Source: Coix lacryma-jobi var. lacryma-jobi | Lineage: Eukaryota; Streptophyta; Magnoliopsida; Poales; Poaceae | Reading direction: 5' to 3' | DNA length: 64,000 nucleotides | NCBI GenBank assembly: GCA_009763385.1 | Contig: CM019822.1 | Coordinates: 9,456,127-9,520,126, forward strand | In this document: positions 10,557 through 22,669 of the stretch, one piece after another | How positions within the stretch are numbered: the first letter of the stretch is position 1 | Layout: each line of letters opens with the position of its first letter | Program-made: the position numbers and the translations under genes | Notes under the pieces: generated by a model | Databases searched by the model: none | Told to the model about the DNA's origin: nothing | What the model saw: only the letters and a program-made list of their open reading frames with translations

Positions 10557-12932
10557 ATGGAGCAGTACCACCTCCTGGAGCCGTACTACGACGCGACCCA
10601 CCGGGGTCGTCGGATCGCGGAGGGGGAGGTAATGAGTTACGCTTAAGGTTCTTTCACTTGTAATTGTTGTTATTTGTTGAACTAACATTCTTTATGTTGT
10701 TAACAGGAGCTGCCCCCCCTTCGTCCTCGGACCCACGATAGGTTCCAGGATATGCGGTACGACGACAGGTACACTCATCTCTTGGAGAGGGCTGGCCTGG
10801 ACGTCGTATCGTTCCAGGTTCGTCGTGGGTTGGTACCGATCAACCCCGCGGCGATGACTGCTCTCCTTGATAGGTAATATTACAATCGAGTATTCAACTG
10901 AACAAACTAATTTGTGTAGTAGTGTTAGGAAGTCACTTATGTTTTTATTTGTGCAGGTTGCGGCCAGAGACGCACAGTTTTCACCTGCCTTGTGGTGAGC
11001 TGACTGTGACGCTTGAGGACAGCCAGAAGCTGCTCGGGCTACGAGTTAGTGGGCGGCCAGTCACCGGCCGGTGCAGTCCTGAGGGTTGGAGGGCGAGAGT
11101 GCAGGCCTTCCTTGGCAGGGAGCTACCTCCGGAGGCACCTGGTTCCCGCACCTCAGGGGTACCCCTCAGCTGGCTCAGGCAGCAGTTTGGCGACTGTCCG
11201 GAGGTAGCAGACGCGCAGACAGTTGCCTTCTACTGCCGAGCCTGGGTTCTCCACCTCTTCGGCTGTGTTCTCTTTCCCAACGCGACTGGAGACAGCGCGT
11301 CGTGGATGTACCTCCCGTGCCTCACCGACTGGGACACCGCCGGGATGTACAGCTGGGCTTCCAGAGTCTTGGCGTTCTTGTATCGCCACCTCTGTGAGGC
11401 CTGTCGACGCAGTTCAGCTCACTCGTCAATCGGCGGCTGCGTCTACCTTCTGCAGCTGTGGATGTGGACTCATCTACCGGTTGGCCGCCTAGAGGTTCTT
11501 CCTTCTCGTCCTTGGTTCGCGGTGGCCAACCCTCGACACCGACCCACCTTTGCCTACCTTTGGGACCAGGTGAGGGTTCCCTTTGCCAGGGCGGCACGCG
11601 CCTACGTGGAGTACTCCAACGAGCTAGACACGCTTACACCGTCGATGGTTAGTAACCTTGTTTGTACTTTTATTTTAGTTATTTCATTAAATGTGTCACA
11701 CAGTAGGTAACTGAATAAATGTGCAGGTCACTTGGCAGCCTTACGACGAGACAGCGTTGGAGTGGCAGGTCAGCAACATGTGCAACCACGACACCGACCT
11801 CTACCTGATGGTGTGCCCACTGATTTGCTTCTACGCCGTTGAGTACCACCTTCCACAGCGGGTTGCACGTCAGTTCGGCTTGAGGCAGGAGTGGCCTGTG
11901 CCGCCGTTCTCGACCTCTGTCGAGTTGCACAAGTAAGGATTAACCGCCACTTAATCGTTTGAATCTTTTGTCATATTGCATCTTTTGTCATATTCCTACA
12001 ATGCCACTTAATCGTTACGCTATGTCCATTTCAGGATTGACCGCCAGAAGCAGAAGAAGATCACCGACTTCGAGACGCTACACCAAGACCACGTCGAGAC
12101 TTTTGGCAACCTCCACGACAACCTCTATGAGAACGCCGAGCCACACACGAGCTACAACTTCAGAGGGTACCTAGCTTGGTTGGCCGGTGCGACACGGCTG
12201 AAGCTGAAGGGCCAGTGGACGCAGGCTGACTACGCCGACCTGGAGTCCTCAGAGGACGAGGACACTTGCTACGACCTCTCCACGCGGTCAGGCACGGTGG
12301 TCGAGGCAGCACCTATCTTGGATAGAGTGGTAAATTAACGTCTGAGTAACCACTTGTCAGCTATGTTAACTGTTTTACATTTAGTGTATAACCACTTGTC
12401 CACTATGTTTGCAGGGGCACTCGTTGAGGACGACGGTGATGGACCTGGAGCGTTTCCCGAGGAGAGTCAATGAGACCACGCTAGACAGCTTCCTACGAGT
12501 AAGTCATTCAACACACCACACTCATAATACAAAATTATAACTAGATACCACCTAGTCATCTAACAAAACAATTGTGTACTACAGAGGCTTGCGGATCGGT
12601 GCCGGCGTGCCGCTGCTCGTTGTGGTTGCAGGGCACAGACGAGGTTGGACGTACGTGTACCACACAGACGTCTTTCCGAGGGCACTGCAGGCCTCGGCTC
12701 CTCACACGGAGGTACAACTTCTGGAGGCCAGAGCTCGTCTCGCGCTACCAGAGGTCGTGACGAGGACGAGGAGGAGACCGAGGCCGAGGAGATGGGACAG
12801 ACTCAGTTGGAGGGCGCTCCCGAGACACAGTCTTCACAGCCTCCACCGCGTAGACAGCGTCGGAGGCCTGACCCTTACACTCCAGGCACCGACGCCCTTG
12901 GTAAGGGCAAGAGTAAGGCTAGGAGGCAGTGA
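10557..12932 (+). CDS. Plant mobile domain (PMD) protein carried by the MULE
   Basis: The seven exons are 10,557-10,628, 10,707-10,873, 10,957-11,647, 11,727-11,932, 12,035-12,329, 12,415-12,498 and 12,585-12,932. All have GT-AG borders and join without a stop to about 620 residues. The diagnostic PMD block spans exons 2-4: a conserved DRYTHLLERAGLD stretch, then LRPETHSFHLPCGELTVTLE and GLRVSGRPVTG. This family (aminotransferase-like, MAIN/MAIL1-related) occurs both as host genes acting in genome stability and silencing, and inside MULEs and retrotransposons. The molecular role is not settled. The C-terminus is Arg/Glu/Pro-rich, with a basic tail that could be a nuclear signal. The ATG lies one base after a splice acceptor usable by the transposase transcript, so the two genes may share a pre-mRNA. 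Confidence 0.88.
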
Positions 12933-13523
12933 TGGTTACCTCTGTTGGATTTGTTATGTTATCGAGCACTTGTGAGTTGTGACCTATGATGGACTTGTAT
13001 GTATTATGGACTATGGACTTTTCTTACGGACTGTACTCACTATTATGGACACTATGGACTTTTGTTATTGACTATTATGGATTATATGTATATTATGGCC
13101 TCTTTCGTATGCCAGACATGAGTGGTTGAGATAATTATGATATATATTTGTGTGTATGTACATGTTGTATTGGAGATATATATTGATCTGTTTATTGTGG
13201 AATTATTTGATAAAAAACAAAGGAAACTCTGCTGAAATTTTCTATTTTTACTAAATTTTGCAGTACACCTATAGCATCTAGCCTTTTCAGTACTCGAATC
13301 TAGACTTTTCAGTACTCGAATCTAGACTTTTCAGTCACTAGGCTTTACAGTGTTACCTGCTAGGCGTTTCAGTCCATAGCTTTACAGTGATACATACTAG
13401 TCTTTGCAGGAGCAATAATTTTGCTATTCAACGGCTACTACACTTCGAGCCTCCTATAAAAGGAGTGTTGCAAGGCTTGCTACTCACCACAGAACTCAGA
13501 GCTTGTTTTGTGTTGTAGTTCAA
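12933..13523. promoter_or_regulatory. Spacer between PMD and GRF genes, with GRF promoter
   Basis: The first part is AT-rich and repetitive (TATTATGGACT-like units at about 12,985-13,100), presumably the PMD 3' UTR. At about 13,287-13,336 the unit TTTTCAGTACTCGAATCTAGAC is repeated. A good TATA box, TATAAAAGG, lies at 13,455-13,463, about 60 bp before the GRF start codon. This suggests an independent promoter for that gene. Confidence 0.6.
13455..13463 (+). promoter_or_regulatory. TATA box of the GRF zinc-finger gene
   Basis: TATAAAAGG matches the plant TATA consensus and lies 61 bp upstream of the start codon at 13,524, leaving room for a short leader. Confidence 0.6.
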
Positions 13524-14234
13524 ATGTCTGGTGGGTCGTCAAGAGGAAGGGGGTTTGGTAGTGGGAAAGGAAAGAGCGTGGCGAAGGGAGCACCCATAGT
13601 GTGGGAGGGAAGTCTGGGTCCTGATTTCTTTGATGAGCCACCATATGATAGATTTCCAGTTGAGAGCAAGAGTGACTTCACTAAAGAAGCACCACTGAGA
13701 CTATACGATGACCGCAAGGAGGCGTGGCCAAAATGCATGCATGGTGAGGATTGTTTAGTGCAAATGTTCACCGAAGGTATAGATGGAGGTCGTCGTTTCT
13801 TCAAATGTCCATATGCATGGGTAAATGATGTAACTATTTCTTTGTCCAATACTGTCATGATCTATACTGTAACTAATATTATAAAATAATTGCAGACTTC
13901 CGAGACGAAAGAGAACTGTGGGTTTGTTAGGTGGGTCGATCCTCGACCTATTTATCCCTATTCGGACTACCTCTACTACTTGGAAGACCGTATCTTCGAT
14001 CTAGAAAGGGAGGTCAGTAGCGGTTACAAGCACGATGACGAGGATGACAATAACAATAGTGCGGGTGCACAAGGAGCAGTATGCAATGATCCATACTGCA
14101 CCTGCCCTAATCACAGGAACAAGGGGCCTCAGACGCCGCCATCGTCGCCACCGCCACCACCACCACCACCACCAACAATGGGAGGATACTTTGGAGAAGG
14201 AGCAACACAATTTGCTATGTGGCCACACTACTAG
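13524..14234 (+). CDS. GRF-type zinc-finger protein of the MULE
   Basis: There are two exons (13,524-13,820 and 13,896-14,234), with donor TGG|GTAAAT and acceptor TTGCAG, giving 211 residues without interruption. A Gly/Ser/Arg-rich N-terminus is followed by the GRF zinc finger, with CMHGEDC, RRFFKCPYAW and CGFVRWVDP in order. The three cysteine-bearing blocks straddle the intron. A helical stretch (YLEDRIFDLEREV), an acidic run and a poly-proline segment follow. GRF fingers bind nucleic acid in some host proteins, and the function in MULEs is unknown. The gene has its own TATA box. Its stop codon is 36 bp before the copia target duplication, so the coding region escaped the insertion. Confidence 0.85.
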
Positions 14235-14274
14235 GTGGCACCTTATCACCACCACCGCATCGATGTTAGGGTTA

Positions 14275-15530
14275 TGTAAGGACCTGTGTGGCCTAGAGGG
14301 GGGGGGGGTGAATAGGCCTGTCAAAAATCACAGCTTAAAACCAAATTAGATATGCCCGGCACTACCGCCCTGTGCCCGGCACTGCCGCTCCCCGGCACTG
14401 CCGGCCTCAGCGCGGTACTGCCGCGCAGATGAAGACCAGAAGCTGCAATTCGAAATCTAACCACAATCTGCAGATTCTATATGAATAGGAATGTAACAAA
14501 AGGCTATATGAACCAGCAGAAACAACTACTCCAAGCCAAATATGAAAGATAGAGTAGATCGAGCCAAACCCTAGAATATATCACAAGCTCATGAACATAG
14601 AGAATGAAACTAAGCAAGCACGCGAGACAAGTGATTTATCCCGTGGTTCAGCTCGCCACCAAGGCTTGCCTACCTCCACGTTGTTGAGGTTGACCACTTA
14701 GGTCATGAGCTTTGCAACTCAACCTCGTTCTCAAGTCAAGGAACCAAATCCTTGAGGTGAGGGGTAATCTTACTAGCTGCACAAGTGATTACAAACCTCC
14801 CTAGGCCGCCACACAAGTTGGCAAGGCTCTAGGGCGACGCCTAGCCGGCTAGGGTTCCAAGAACCCAAGAGTAATAGAAGCAAATCCACCGGCTATGGCT
14901 CAAATCAAGTGCTCTAGGCAGTAGATCTCAGCTAGGGCTCCTCTTTGGTGAAGGTTTGAGCCTCTCAACCACTTGGAATCAATGGGAATAGAGATTTTGG
15001 TGGTTGGGAGCTTGGAGAGCCTTCAATGGAGAAGAGAGAGCTTGTCTGGAGGTAGGTGGAGAGTTCTGGTCGTCGATGACCGTTGGGAGGCAGAGGGGGT
15101 GAAGTAAATACCCCCTGCCATCCAACAGACAAATCAAGTCGCGGCAGTGCCGGCCTTAGCCCGGCAGTACCGCGGCCCGGCACTGCCGCGCCCACCAAAC
15201 AGACAGGAACAGATCCACAATGGGTGCAGCTGACTTTGGTTGGAAATGTGGATGGTTTGAGTTGGTTTGAGCACATGTCATTCAGCCATATCAATGAATT
15301 TGCATTCCCCCTTAATAGTACGGCATTCCTAAACTCAAGTAATCAAAATAGAATATCTTTGAAGCACTTTGAGCTCGGAATCGATAAAATGTAGTGTGAG
15401 GGGTCCACCAACGCATATACACCATCCTTTCTTATCATAACCTGCTTATCAACTTCATAAATCTTGTTAGTCCTCTAATCATGTAGTCATTATCACCAAA
15501 ACCCACAATTAGGGCTTGATTGCACTTACA
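14275..15530 (-). repeat. Left LTR (3' LTR of the minus-strand copia)
   Basis: This 1,256-bp LTR is bounded by TGTAAG and CTTACA and matches 24,930-26,186 closely. It has an 11-base G run near 14,300 and two clusters of the CGGCACTGCCG unit, at about 14,355-14,427 and 15,140-15,192. Confidence 0.92.
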
Positions 15531-15544
15531 ATCTCCCCCTTTTT
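15531..15544 (-). promoter_or_regulatory. Polypurine tract
   Basis: Read on the minus strand this is AAAAAGGGGGAGAT, directly adjacent to the left LTR. It would prime plus-strand DNA synthesis. Confidence 0.85.
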
Positions 15545-15817
15545 GGTGATTGGTGACAACACAATTAGAGCTTACAAGAGAAGGGCATAAAAACTGAGAT
15601 TTTGAAGCTTAGGTGTGAAACCTCCCCCTAAATGTGTGAATGAGAGCTGAAATCTCAAATTGGCATTAAAGGCCAACATTCACATATTTGAAAGTGAGAA
15701 ATAGGTTCAGTTTCACATCTAACAGCTTTGTGGGGTGCAACCAAACTGTGTCAATAATAATACGTGATGCGAATGACAGTTTAAGCACACACCAGAGAAG
15801 TTTACTGTCTTCTGCCA

Positions 15818-15892
15818 GAGCGGCACTGCCGCTCTGGGCGCGGCACTGCCGGGGCCCGGCACTGCCGGCCCTGGAGCGGCACTAGCCGCTCA
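15818..15892. repeat. CGGCACTGCCG cluster near the polypurine tract
   Basis: There are four units, the last interrupted by one extra base (CACTAGCCG), with CTCTGGGCG and GGGCC linkers. The cluster lies about 290 bp from the polypurine tract, between it and the additional ORF. Confidence 0.85.
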
Positions 15893-16211
15893 GGCAATAG
15901 ACAGCAAACTCAGGCGGACAAACCGTAACCACAAGCATATAACAAAACTGATCTAAACAGGATAGCACAAGCTAAATAAGCAGGTAAAGATACATGTCCA
16001 TATCCAAAGCCTAAGAAGTAGGTACCATAGAGTATATTACATAACATAGAGTTTTGATCGTATCAAACTCTCTCACAACTCACAACTACAACTAAAGATG
16101 GGGACATGAAGCAGAAACAGTGGATGTACCCCCTTCTCTTCACCTAATTCTCCCCCTTTGGCAACAAGTCACCAAAGGAGAGAAAGAGAGAAGAGAAGAG
16201 TGTCCAAGCAC

Positions 16212-17760
16212 TCAATCATCATCCGAACTGATCTTGTCCCACGCAACTTCTTCTTCCTCTTCTTCCTCATCAACATCGTCGTCATCGGACTCTACCACGG
16301 CCTTCCCCTGACGGTGTGTGGAACTGGTGTAGCGGGTCGAGGTCGAGGCACGTGTAGAACGACGAGGTGGCACAGGCACGATCTCCTCCTCCTCCTCCTG
16401 ATCATCATCATCATCAATATCATCTGAATCAAGGCTGGAGAGGTCGAAGCGAGGTGGAGAGCGGGGTGGAGGTACGGCGAACGTCCCCCCGCTCTCGCTC
16501 GCGCGCTGCTCAACAAGTGCCTGGTGCGCTGTCTGGGCTGCGTAGGTGCAAGTAGAAAGATGGCCTTGATCCATCTTGCTAGCTTGCTCTTCTTCTTCCT
16601 CTGATAGGAAGGACGGGAGCTCTCGGGTCTATCTGCTGCTGCTGCCTGCCCTGCTGAACCTTTCTTCTTCTTCAGCCCGTACGGCTCATGCAACCCATCC
16701 TTAGGAAAAGAATGTCCGGAGACCATCTCTATCATGAACATGACGTAGGGTGCATAAAGAACCGCCTTCCTAGCATCCTCAGCTGCAACCTGTAGTTCGG
16801 TCCATATGAAGCTGGATATGGAAAAGGGATTAGCCTGAGGGGCCATCCTAGCCAACATGTTCCTGCCATATCCGTATAAGTTAGAGTGCGAGCCACTCTT
16901 TGGGTTGAGCGTCTGCCTGAAAAGTTGTTGAGCATGTAATAAAAAGGTTTTAGCCCCTTCACCAACCCATCAGCCTTGCTAGGGTCTTCATACATGTGGG
17001 CAATCTCACTATCTGTCAGGGTCCTTTCATCATGTAGATTGTCAAACTCTCTATCCTCGCTGCCCAGACCGAGGATCCTACTAAAGGTCTCATAAGTGAC
17101 CTTGTAGTGACGACCCTCAGTCATCCAGTGCATCTCTTCCACCACATTATCAACGTACAGGGTGGCATGGAACTGGTGAACAATCTCTGTGTTCCAGTTG
17201 TGGCTGAATCCCATCAAGTCATACATGTTCCTTTGCTTGCACGCAGCCACTACCCTGTTGATATCACGGTCAGTCTTTGCTTCTAGGTGCTCCCAATCCA
17301 CATACTTCATGTTCAGAATCTTGGACTTCTTGGCATTGTACAGGACTGAGCGGTAGAAGTCAGAATGAAACTCATTCCAGAACCTGTAGTCAATGCCCAT
17401 ATCCTTTGGAGCATTGTATGGATTATGCTGTCGCTGGGACTTGACCGAGCTGAACTGCTGATAGTAGGACACAGGCTGCCTTGCTCTTGTGTCCTGCGGT
17501 GGCCTCTCCTGGACATCCTCCTCATAGGGCTGCACATGAGCCCTGCTGACTTCTGCCAAATGCTCAGGAGTGGCAGGGTAAAGGTCCTCCCTGATCTGAC
17601 GACCCTGCATCTGGAGACGTGCCTCATCTCTGATCTGGTCTAGCTGACACATCTCCTTGGGAGCTAGCGCCACCACGACGGGGCTGGCTGCTTGCTCCTC
17701 CCCCTGAGCGGATCCATCCTTCTCTTAGTCCTCCTTTCATCATCACCTCCGCCCGACATC
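16212..17760 (-). pseudogene. Additional ORF of the copia element downstream of RNase H
   Basis: The first open part (17,676-16,900 region) encodes a Gln/Glu-rich lead, then a globular stretch with DYRFWNEFHSDFYRSVLYN and GFSHNWNTEIVHQFHATLY. The frame shifts near 16,910. A second frame continues with ANPFSISSFIWTELQVAAED and a Lys-rich segment, and a third with acidic runs (DSDDIDDDDD). The order matches the extra ORF that some grass copia elements carry between pol and the 3' LTR, often annotated as a putative plant transposon protein. It has no known enzymatic motif, and I see no signal peptide or membrane span that would support an envelope role. At least two frameshifts break it. Confidence 0.6.
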
Positions 17761-17873
17761 TAAAACATGGAAACTGTGGATTAGAAGACTGCATAAGGAT
17801 TGGTAGATTATAGTGGGATAATAGACGTTGATGGAAGCGGTGTTAATTGGATCAGTTCTCTGCTGCACGGCGT

Positions 17874-17945
17874 CCGGCACTGCCGCTCTGGAGCGGCACT
17901 GCCGGGGCCCGGCACTGCCGCGCAGCGCGCGGCACTGCCGCGCAG
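17874..17945. repeat. CGGCACTGCCG cluster upstream of the additional ORF
   Basis: Four exact units are joined by CTCTGGAG, GGGCC and CGCAGCGCG linkers, with the same unit order as the cluster at 15,818-15,892. Confidence 0.85.
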
Positions 17946-18383
17946 GCAGACTGAAACTGAGCCAACCAACACCACATCCCCATCTCTACTACTCCTCTAT
18001 CATCTACAAACCCTTCTACAACCTCTAAGAACAATATCCATGGCGCATTTTACAAATCGGGAAAAACTAGGGTTAGAGATTTTGAATCTTCACCTTGGGG
18101 AAGGAGAAGAAGGACCTTGAGAAGGGAGACCGAGCTGCACCGGAGGGGAACTTGGAGCAGCACTGCCTGACCACGACTTCGCCGGGAAGGAGCCCGGATA
18201 GGAAGGTGGTCCGCCGGTCGCCTTGAGGTCGCCCGAGAAAGAGGAGTGAAAGGGATAGGAGTTACGGTCGGGTGAAATGATGAGGGAGAGAGAGAGAGAG
18301 AGGGGGGGGGGTTCACGGGTGAAGTAGAAAGTTTTCCCAATGACCCCACTCGGTAACAAACTGATTCAGCCGAATCGGTAAGT

Positions 18384-18453
18384 CGCGGCACTACCGCGCC
18401 TGGCGCGGCACTGCCGGGGCCCAGCACTACCGTGCCTGGCCCGGCACTACCGG
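18384..18453. repeat. CGGCACTGCCG cluster downstream of RNase H
   Basis: There are four units, three with CTACC in place of CTGCC and one bearing CAGCAC. This is the most diverged internal cluster. Confidence 0.8.
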
Positions 18454-18668
18454 ACAGTTACCTACAGAGAGAGTTATTCTCTAAGATACTACAACTTATT
18501 CTTGGAGTGGACAGGTACTTCTTGCATGATATGACCAGCAGCAAGTAATCAATACAGAACAATGGTCACACCAAGCAAGTTTCTTTCAAAGATTTTGAAA
18601 CACAATATGAAAGTTTTGAAATTGTTTTACCTAGGTCAAACTAGTTGATCAATCAAGCATGCTAGGTT

Positions 18669-21600
18669 TCAAACTAAGTTACGAGAGTCAAGTATATTTA
18701 GTTCACTCCTTAAAGCACAAAACCTTGACTCATCTAGAGGCTTAGTGAAGATATCGGCTAGTTGTTTGTCGGTGCTCACATGTTTGATGGCGATATCTCC
18801 TTTGATTTCATGATCTCTCAAGAAGTGATGCCGGATGTCTATGTGTTTGGTTCTTGAATGACACACTGGGTTGTTTGCTAGCTTTATGGCGCTCTCATTG
18901 TCACACAAGAGGGGATATGAGTAAATTGACATCCGAAATCACGAAGGGTTTGCCTCATCCAAAGTAGTTGCGCACAACATGCACCTGCTGCAACATACTC
19001 GGCCTCGGCTGTGGATAGGGCTACACAATTTTGCTTTTTAGAACTCCAAGACACTAAGGAGCGTCCAAGGAATTGACATGTCCCCGAAGTGCTTTTTCGA
19101 TCTACCTTGCAACCGGCGTAATCGGAATCCGAATAGCCAAGTAGATCAAACTTGGAGCCCTTAGGATACCACAAGCCAAGGTTTGGAGTGTGAACTAGAT
19201 ATCTCAAGATTCTCTTAACGGCCACTAAGTGACACTCTTTCGGGTTAGCTTGAAATCTAGCACACATGCACACACTAAGCATAATATCGGGCCTAGATGC
19301 GCATAAGTAAAGGAGGGAGCCAATCATGGAACGATATACCTTGATGTCCACGACTTTTCCTTCCTTATCAAGATCAAGATGTCCATTAGTTGGCATGGGT
19401 GTTTTGATAGGCTTAGCGTTCACCATGTCAAACTTCTTTAACATATCATGGGTGTACTTGGTTTGGCAAAGAAAAGTCCCTTCCTTCAATTGCTTGATTT
19501 GAAACCCAAGGAAGAACTTGAGCTCACCCATCATAGACATCTCAAATCTTTTAGTCATGATCCTACTAAACTCATCACAAAAGGATTTGTTAGTACTACC
19601 AAATATTATGTCATCGACATATATTTGGCACACAAAGATATCTCCATTGACTTTATGAGTGAAGAGAGTAGGATCGGCTTTGCCTATTTCAAAGCCTTGT
19701 TTGAGCAAGAATTCCTTAAGGCATTCATACCATGCTCTAGGTGCTTGCTTAAGCCCATAGAGCGCCTTTCGGAGTTTGAAGACGTGGTTGGGAAACGTGG
19801 GATCTTCAAAGCCCGGTGGTTGCTCGACATATACCAACTCTTGTATAGGGCCATTGAGGAATGCACTCTTCACATCCATTTGATATAGCTTGAATTCATG
19901 ATGGGCTGCATAGGCTAGAAGAATCCGAATGGCTTCAAGTCTTGCAACCGGTGCATATGTTTCTTCAAAGTCCAGGCCCTCTACTTGTGTGAACCCTTGA
20001 GCTACCAATCTTGCCTTGTTCCTTGTCACCACACCTTCTTCATCTTGCTTGTTGCGAAAGACCCATTTGGTTCCAATGACATTGGTATTTGGTCTTTCCA
20101 CGAGTGACCATACTTGATTGCGCTCGAAGTTGTTGAGCTCTTCTTGCATGGCCATCACCCAATCCGGATCATCCAGGGCTTCTTCTACCTTGAGAGGTTC
20201 CAAAGAGGAGACAAACGAGTAATATTGACAGAAATTTGCCAAATGAGAGCGTGTCGTTACCCCCTTCCCTTTCGTAGACTCCCAAGAATATTATCAACGG
20301 GGTGATCTCGTTGAATAGTTTGCTTGAGTCTTGGATGATCGATGGGTTCTGGTTCATCTTCGGCTTCCTCTTCTTCATCTCGCTCGAAGATGGGTTGTAG
20401 GTTCACTCCATGAAGTGGAGTAGCTGCAGCTGCTCTGGGTGTGCCCGGCACTGCTTGGCTCCGCGCGGCACTGCCGGGGTCCGGCACTGCCGGGGACGAG
20501 CCCGGCACTGCCGGGGACTGTATCTGACCAGTCCCAGCAGAAGCTTCAGCTTGAGGACCATCCTGACCAGTAGCCTGCTGTTCCTGTGGTCTTATATCAC
20601 CAATGGCTAGTTGCTTGATTGCTTCACAAGGAGGTTCCTCATCACCTACAACCACCTCATCAACTTGCTCTACTTGAGAGCCATTAGTTTCATCAAACGT
20701 CACGTCTATCGCTATTTCAACCTTGCCGGAGGCCTTGTTGAAAACACGATAGGCATGCTCGTTTGATCCATAACCGAGAAGAAAACCTTCATCAACCTTG
20801 GATGCGAACTTAGAGACTTTGGGTTTCTTGTTCAATATGAAACATTTGCACCCAAATACTCTAAAGTAAGACACCTTAGGCTTGTTACCGGTTAGCAGCT
20901 CATAGGAGGTCTTCTTTCTTCTCTTGTGGAGGTAGAGGCGGTTGATTGCATGGCAAGCGGTGTTGACGGCTTCGGCCCAAATGTCCGGCGTCTTGTACTC
21001 ATCTAGCATCGTCCTTGCCATGTCAATGAGCGTTCTATTCTTCCTCTCCACCACACCATTTTGTTGAGGGGTGTAAGGCACTGAGAACTCATGCTTGATG
21101 CCCTCTTCATCAAGTAACTCTTCCACTTGGGTGTTTCGGAATTCGGTTCCATTATCACTACGAACCTTTTTATGTTGAAACCGAATTCCCTTTGAGCTCT
21201 TCGTATGAACATCTTCACCTTCTCTTGCACTACACTCTTATCATGCAAAAGAATACCCAAGTGAAACGAGAAAAGTCATCAACAATAACAAGACCATGTT
21301 TGTTACCGCCGATGCTAAGGTAGGCAACCGGTCCAAAGAGATCCATGTGAATCAATTCCAATGGATGAGTAGTAGTGTCATAGCTCTTTGGTGGGTGAGG
21401 TACGCCTACTTGCTTTCCGGCTTGGCAAGCTCCACATACTCTGTCTTTCTCAAAATGAACATTGGTTAGTCCTAGGATGTGGTTGTCCTTTTGAAGTTTG
21501 GCCAAATTCCTCATCCCAACATGAGCTAGTCGGCGGTGCCATAACCAACCCATGCTAGATTTTGCCACTAAACAAGTCTCAAGTTTGGCTTCACTTTTGT

Positions 21601-21970
21601 TGAAATCAACTAAGTAAAGCTTCCCTTTCAAACGACCTGTAAAGACAATAGAGGAATCCTCCCTTCTAAAGACTTCCACACCCTCATCCGTAAAGAGACA
21701 ATTGAAACCCATTCCACACAATTGCGAAACGGACAACAAATTGTAACTTAACGAATCAACATGTAAGACATTAGTAATTGAATGTTCAAGTGTGATAGCA
21801 ACTTTACCAAGACCTAGCACATCCCCCTTGGAGTTATCACCAAATATGATGTTCTCACTTGCATTTGTAGTTGGGGAATATGATGAGAACATACTCCTTT
21901 CTCCGGTCATATGATTTGTACATCCGCTATCAAGCACCCAACTTGATCCACCGGAGGAGTAAGCCTGCAA
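18669..21970 (-). pseudogene. Copia pol: protease, integrase, reverse transcriptase, RNase H (frameshifted)
   Basis: The minus-strand order is as follows. The aspartic protease has WVLDSGCTNHMTG (about 21,930). The GAG-pre-integrase zinc region has HRRLAHVGM and CGACQAGK (about 21,540-21,420). The integrase core has HMDLFGPV, VDDFSRFTWVFF and, after a frameshift near 21,240, PYTPQQNGVVERKNRT. A low-complexity linker contains the CGGCACTGCCG cluster at 20,443-20,516. The reverse transcriptase (20,242 to about 19,100) has VDVKSAFLNG-like and YVDDIIFGS motifs and is open throughout. The RNase H has STAEAEYVAAG and, after another shift near 18,910, LADIFTKPL. A further break separates integrase linker and reverse transcriptase near 20,260. 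The protein would have processed gag, integrated the DNA copy and copied the RNA. Confidence 0.88.
20443..20516. repeat. CGGCACTGCCG cluster, integrase-RT linker
   Basis: Four units with GGGGT and GGGGACGAG linkers lie in an open frame between integrase and reverse transcriptase. They read as Pro-Ala-Val-Pro-Gly type repeats. Confidence 0.85.
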
Positions 21971-22307
21971 AATAAGTTTAGTTCCTTGGTTTAGGTCCCC
22001 AATTGATATTGGGGCCTTGCATGTTAGTCACAAGTATCTTAGGAACCCAAATAAACTTGTCGGCTGCCCTCTTGTCATTACCAATATATACTTTGCAACA
22101 ACTTTACCACTGTTGTTGTGTCCTAAAAAGTAACAAGAGGACATGCTCATTCTTGGAGCTTCTATCTTGGGTTGATGCATGAACTTGTTCTTGGTTACCC
22201 AAATAGACTCCTTTGGTTTCTGAGACCCTTGCTTCTGATTTGGCATCTGCCTGGGCTGTGTGTGAGACTGAGCAGAAGGGGAACTGGTAGCCTTCCCTTT
22301 CTTGGGG

Positions 22308-22379
22308 CGCGCACTGCCGGCCTGGGGCGGCACTGCCGGGGCCCGGCACTGCCGCCTTCTGGCGCGGCACTGCCGCGGT
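22308..22379. repeat. CGGCACTGCCG cluster, gag-pol junction
   Basis: There are four near-perfect copies of the quasi-palindromic 11-mer CGGCACTGCCG (centre C/G mismatch), separated by short GC-rich linkers such as GGGCC. The cluster lies inside the region that would be translated, where it reads as Ala/Val/Pro/Gly repeats. Confidence 0.85.
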
Positions 22380-22669
22380 CTGTGCAGGCTGAACTGTACC
22401 AATGTGACCCTTCTTCTCAAACCTCACACACTCATAGCCATTCACCTTCTTCCTTCCATTGGTTTTGCCTCCCTTTACATGCCCCAACCCATCCTTTATG
22501 AAAGGACGTCTTCCGTTCTTGAACTTGGGCATGTTCTTGCTTTGGGTCTTCTCACTAGCACTTATAGTAGACTTGACACAACCACTTGCAATAACACTTG
22601 TCAATCTTGCTATTTCTTTTCTCATGGCCTCCATGTTTGCAAGGTTAGTGGAATAGACATTCAAATCAA

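Noticed and set aside
16212..17760. Envelope glycoprotein gene in the copia element
   Set aside because: Position would fit, but no signal peptide, membrane span or cysteine pattern is visible.
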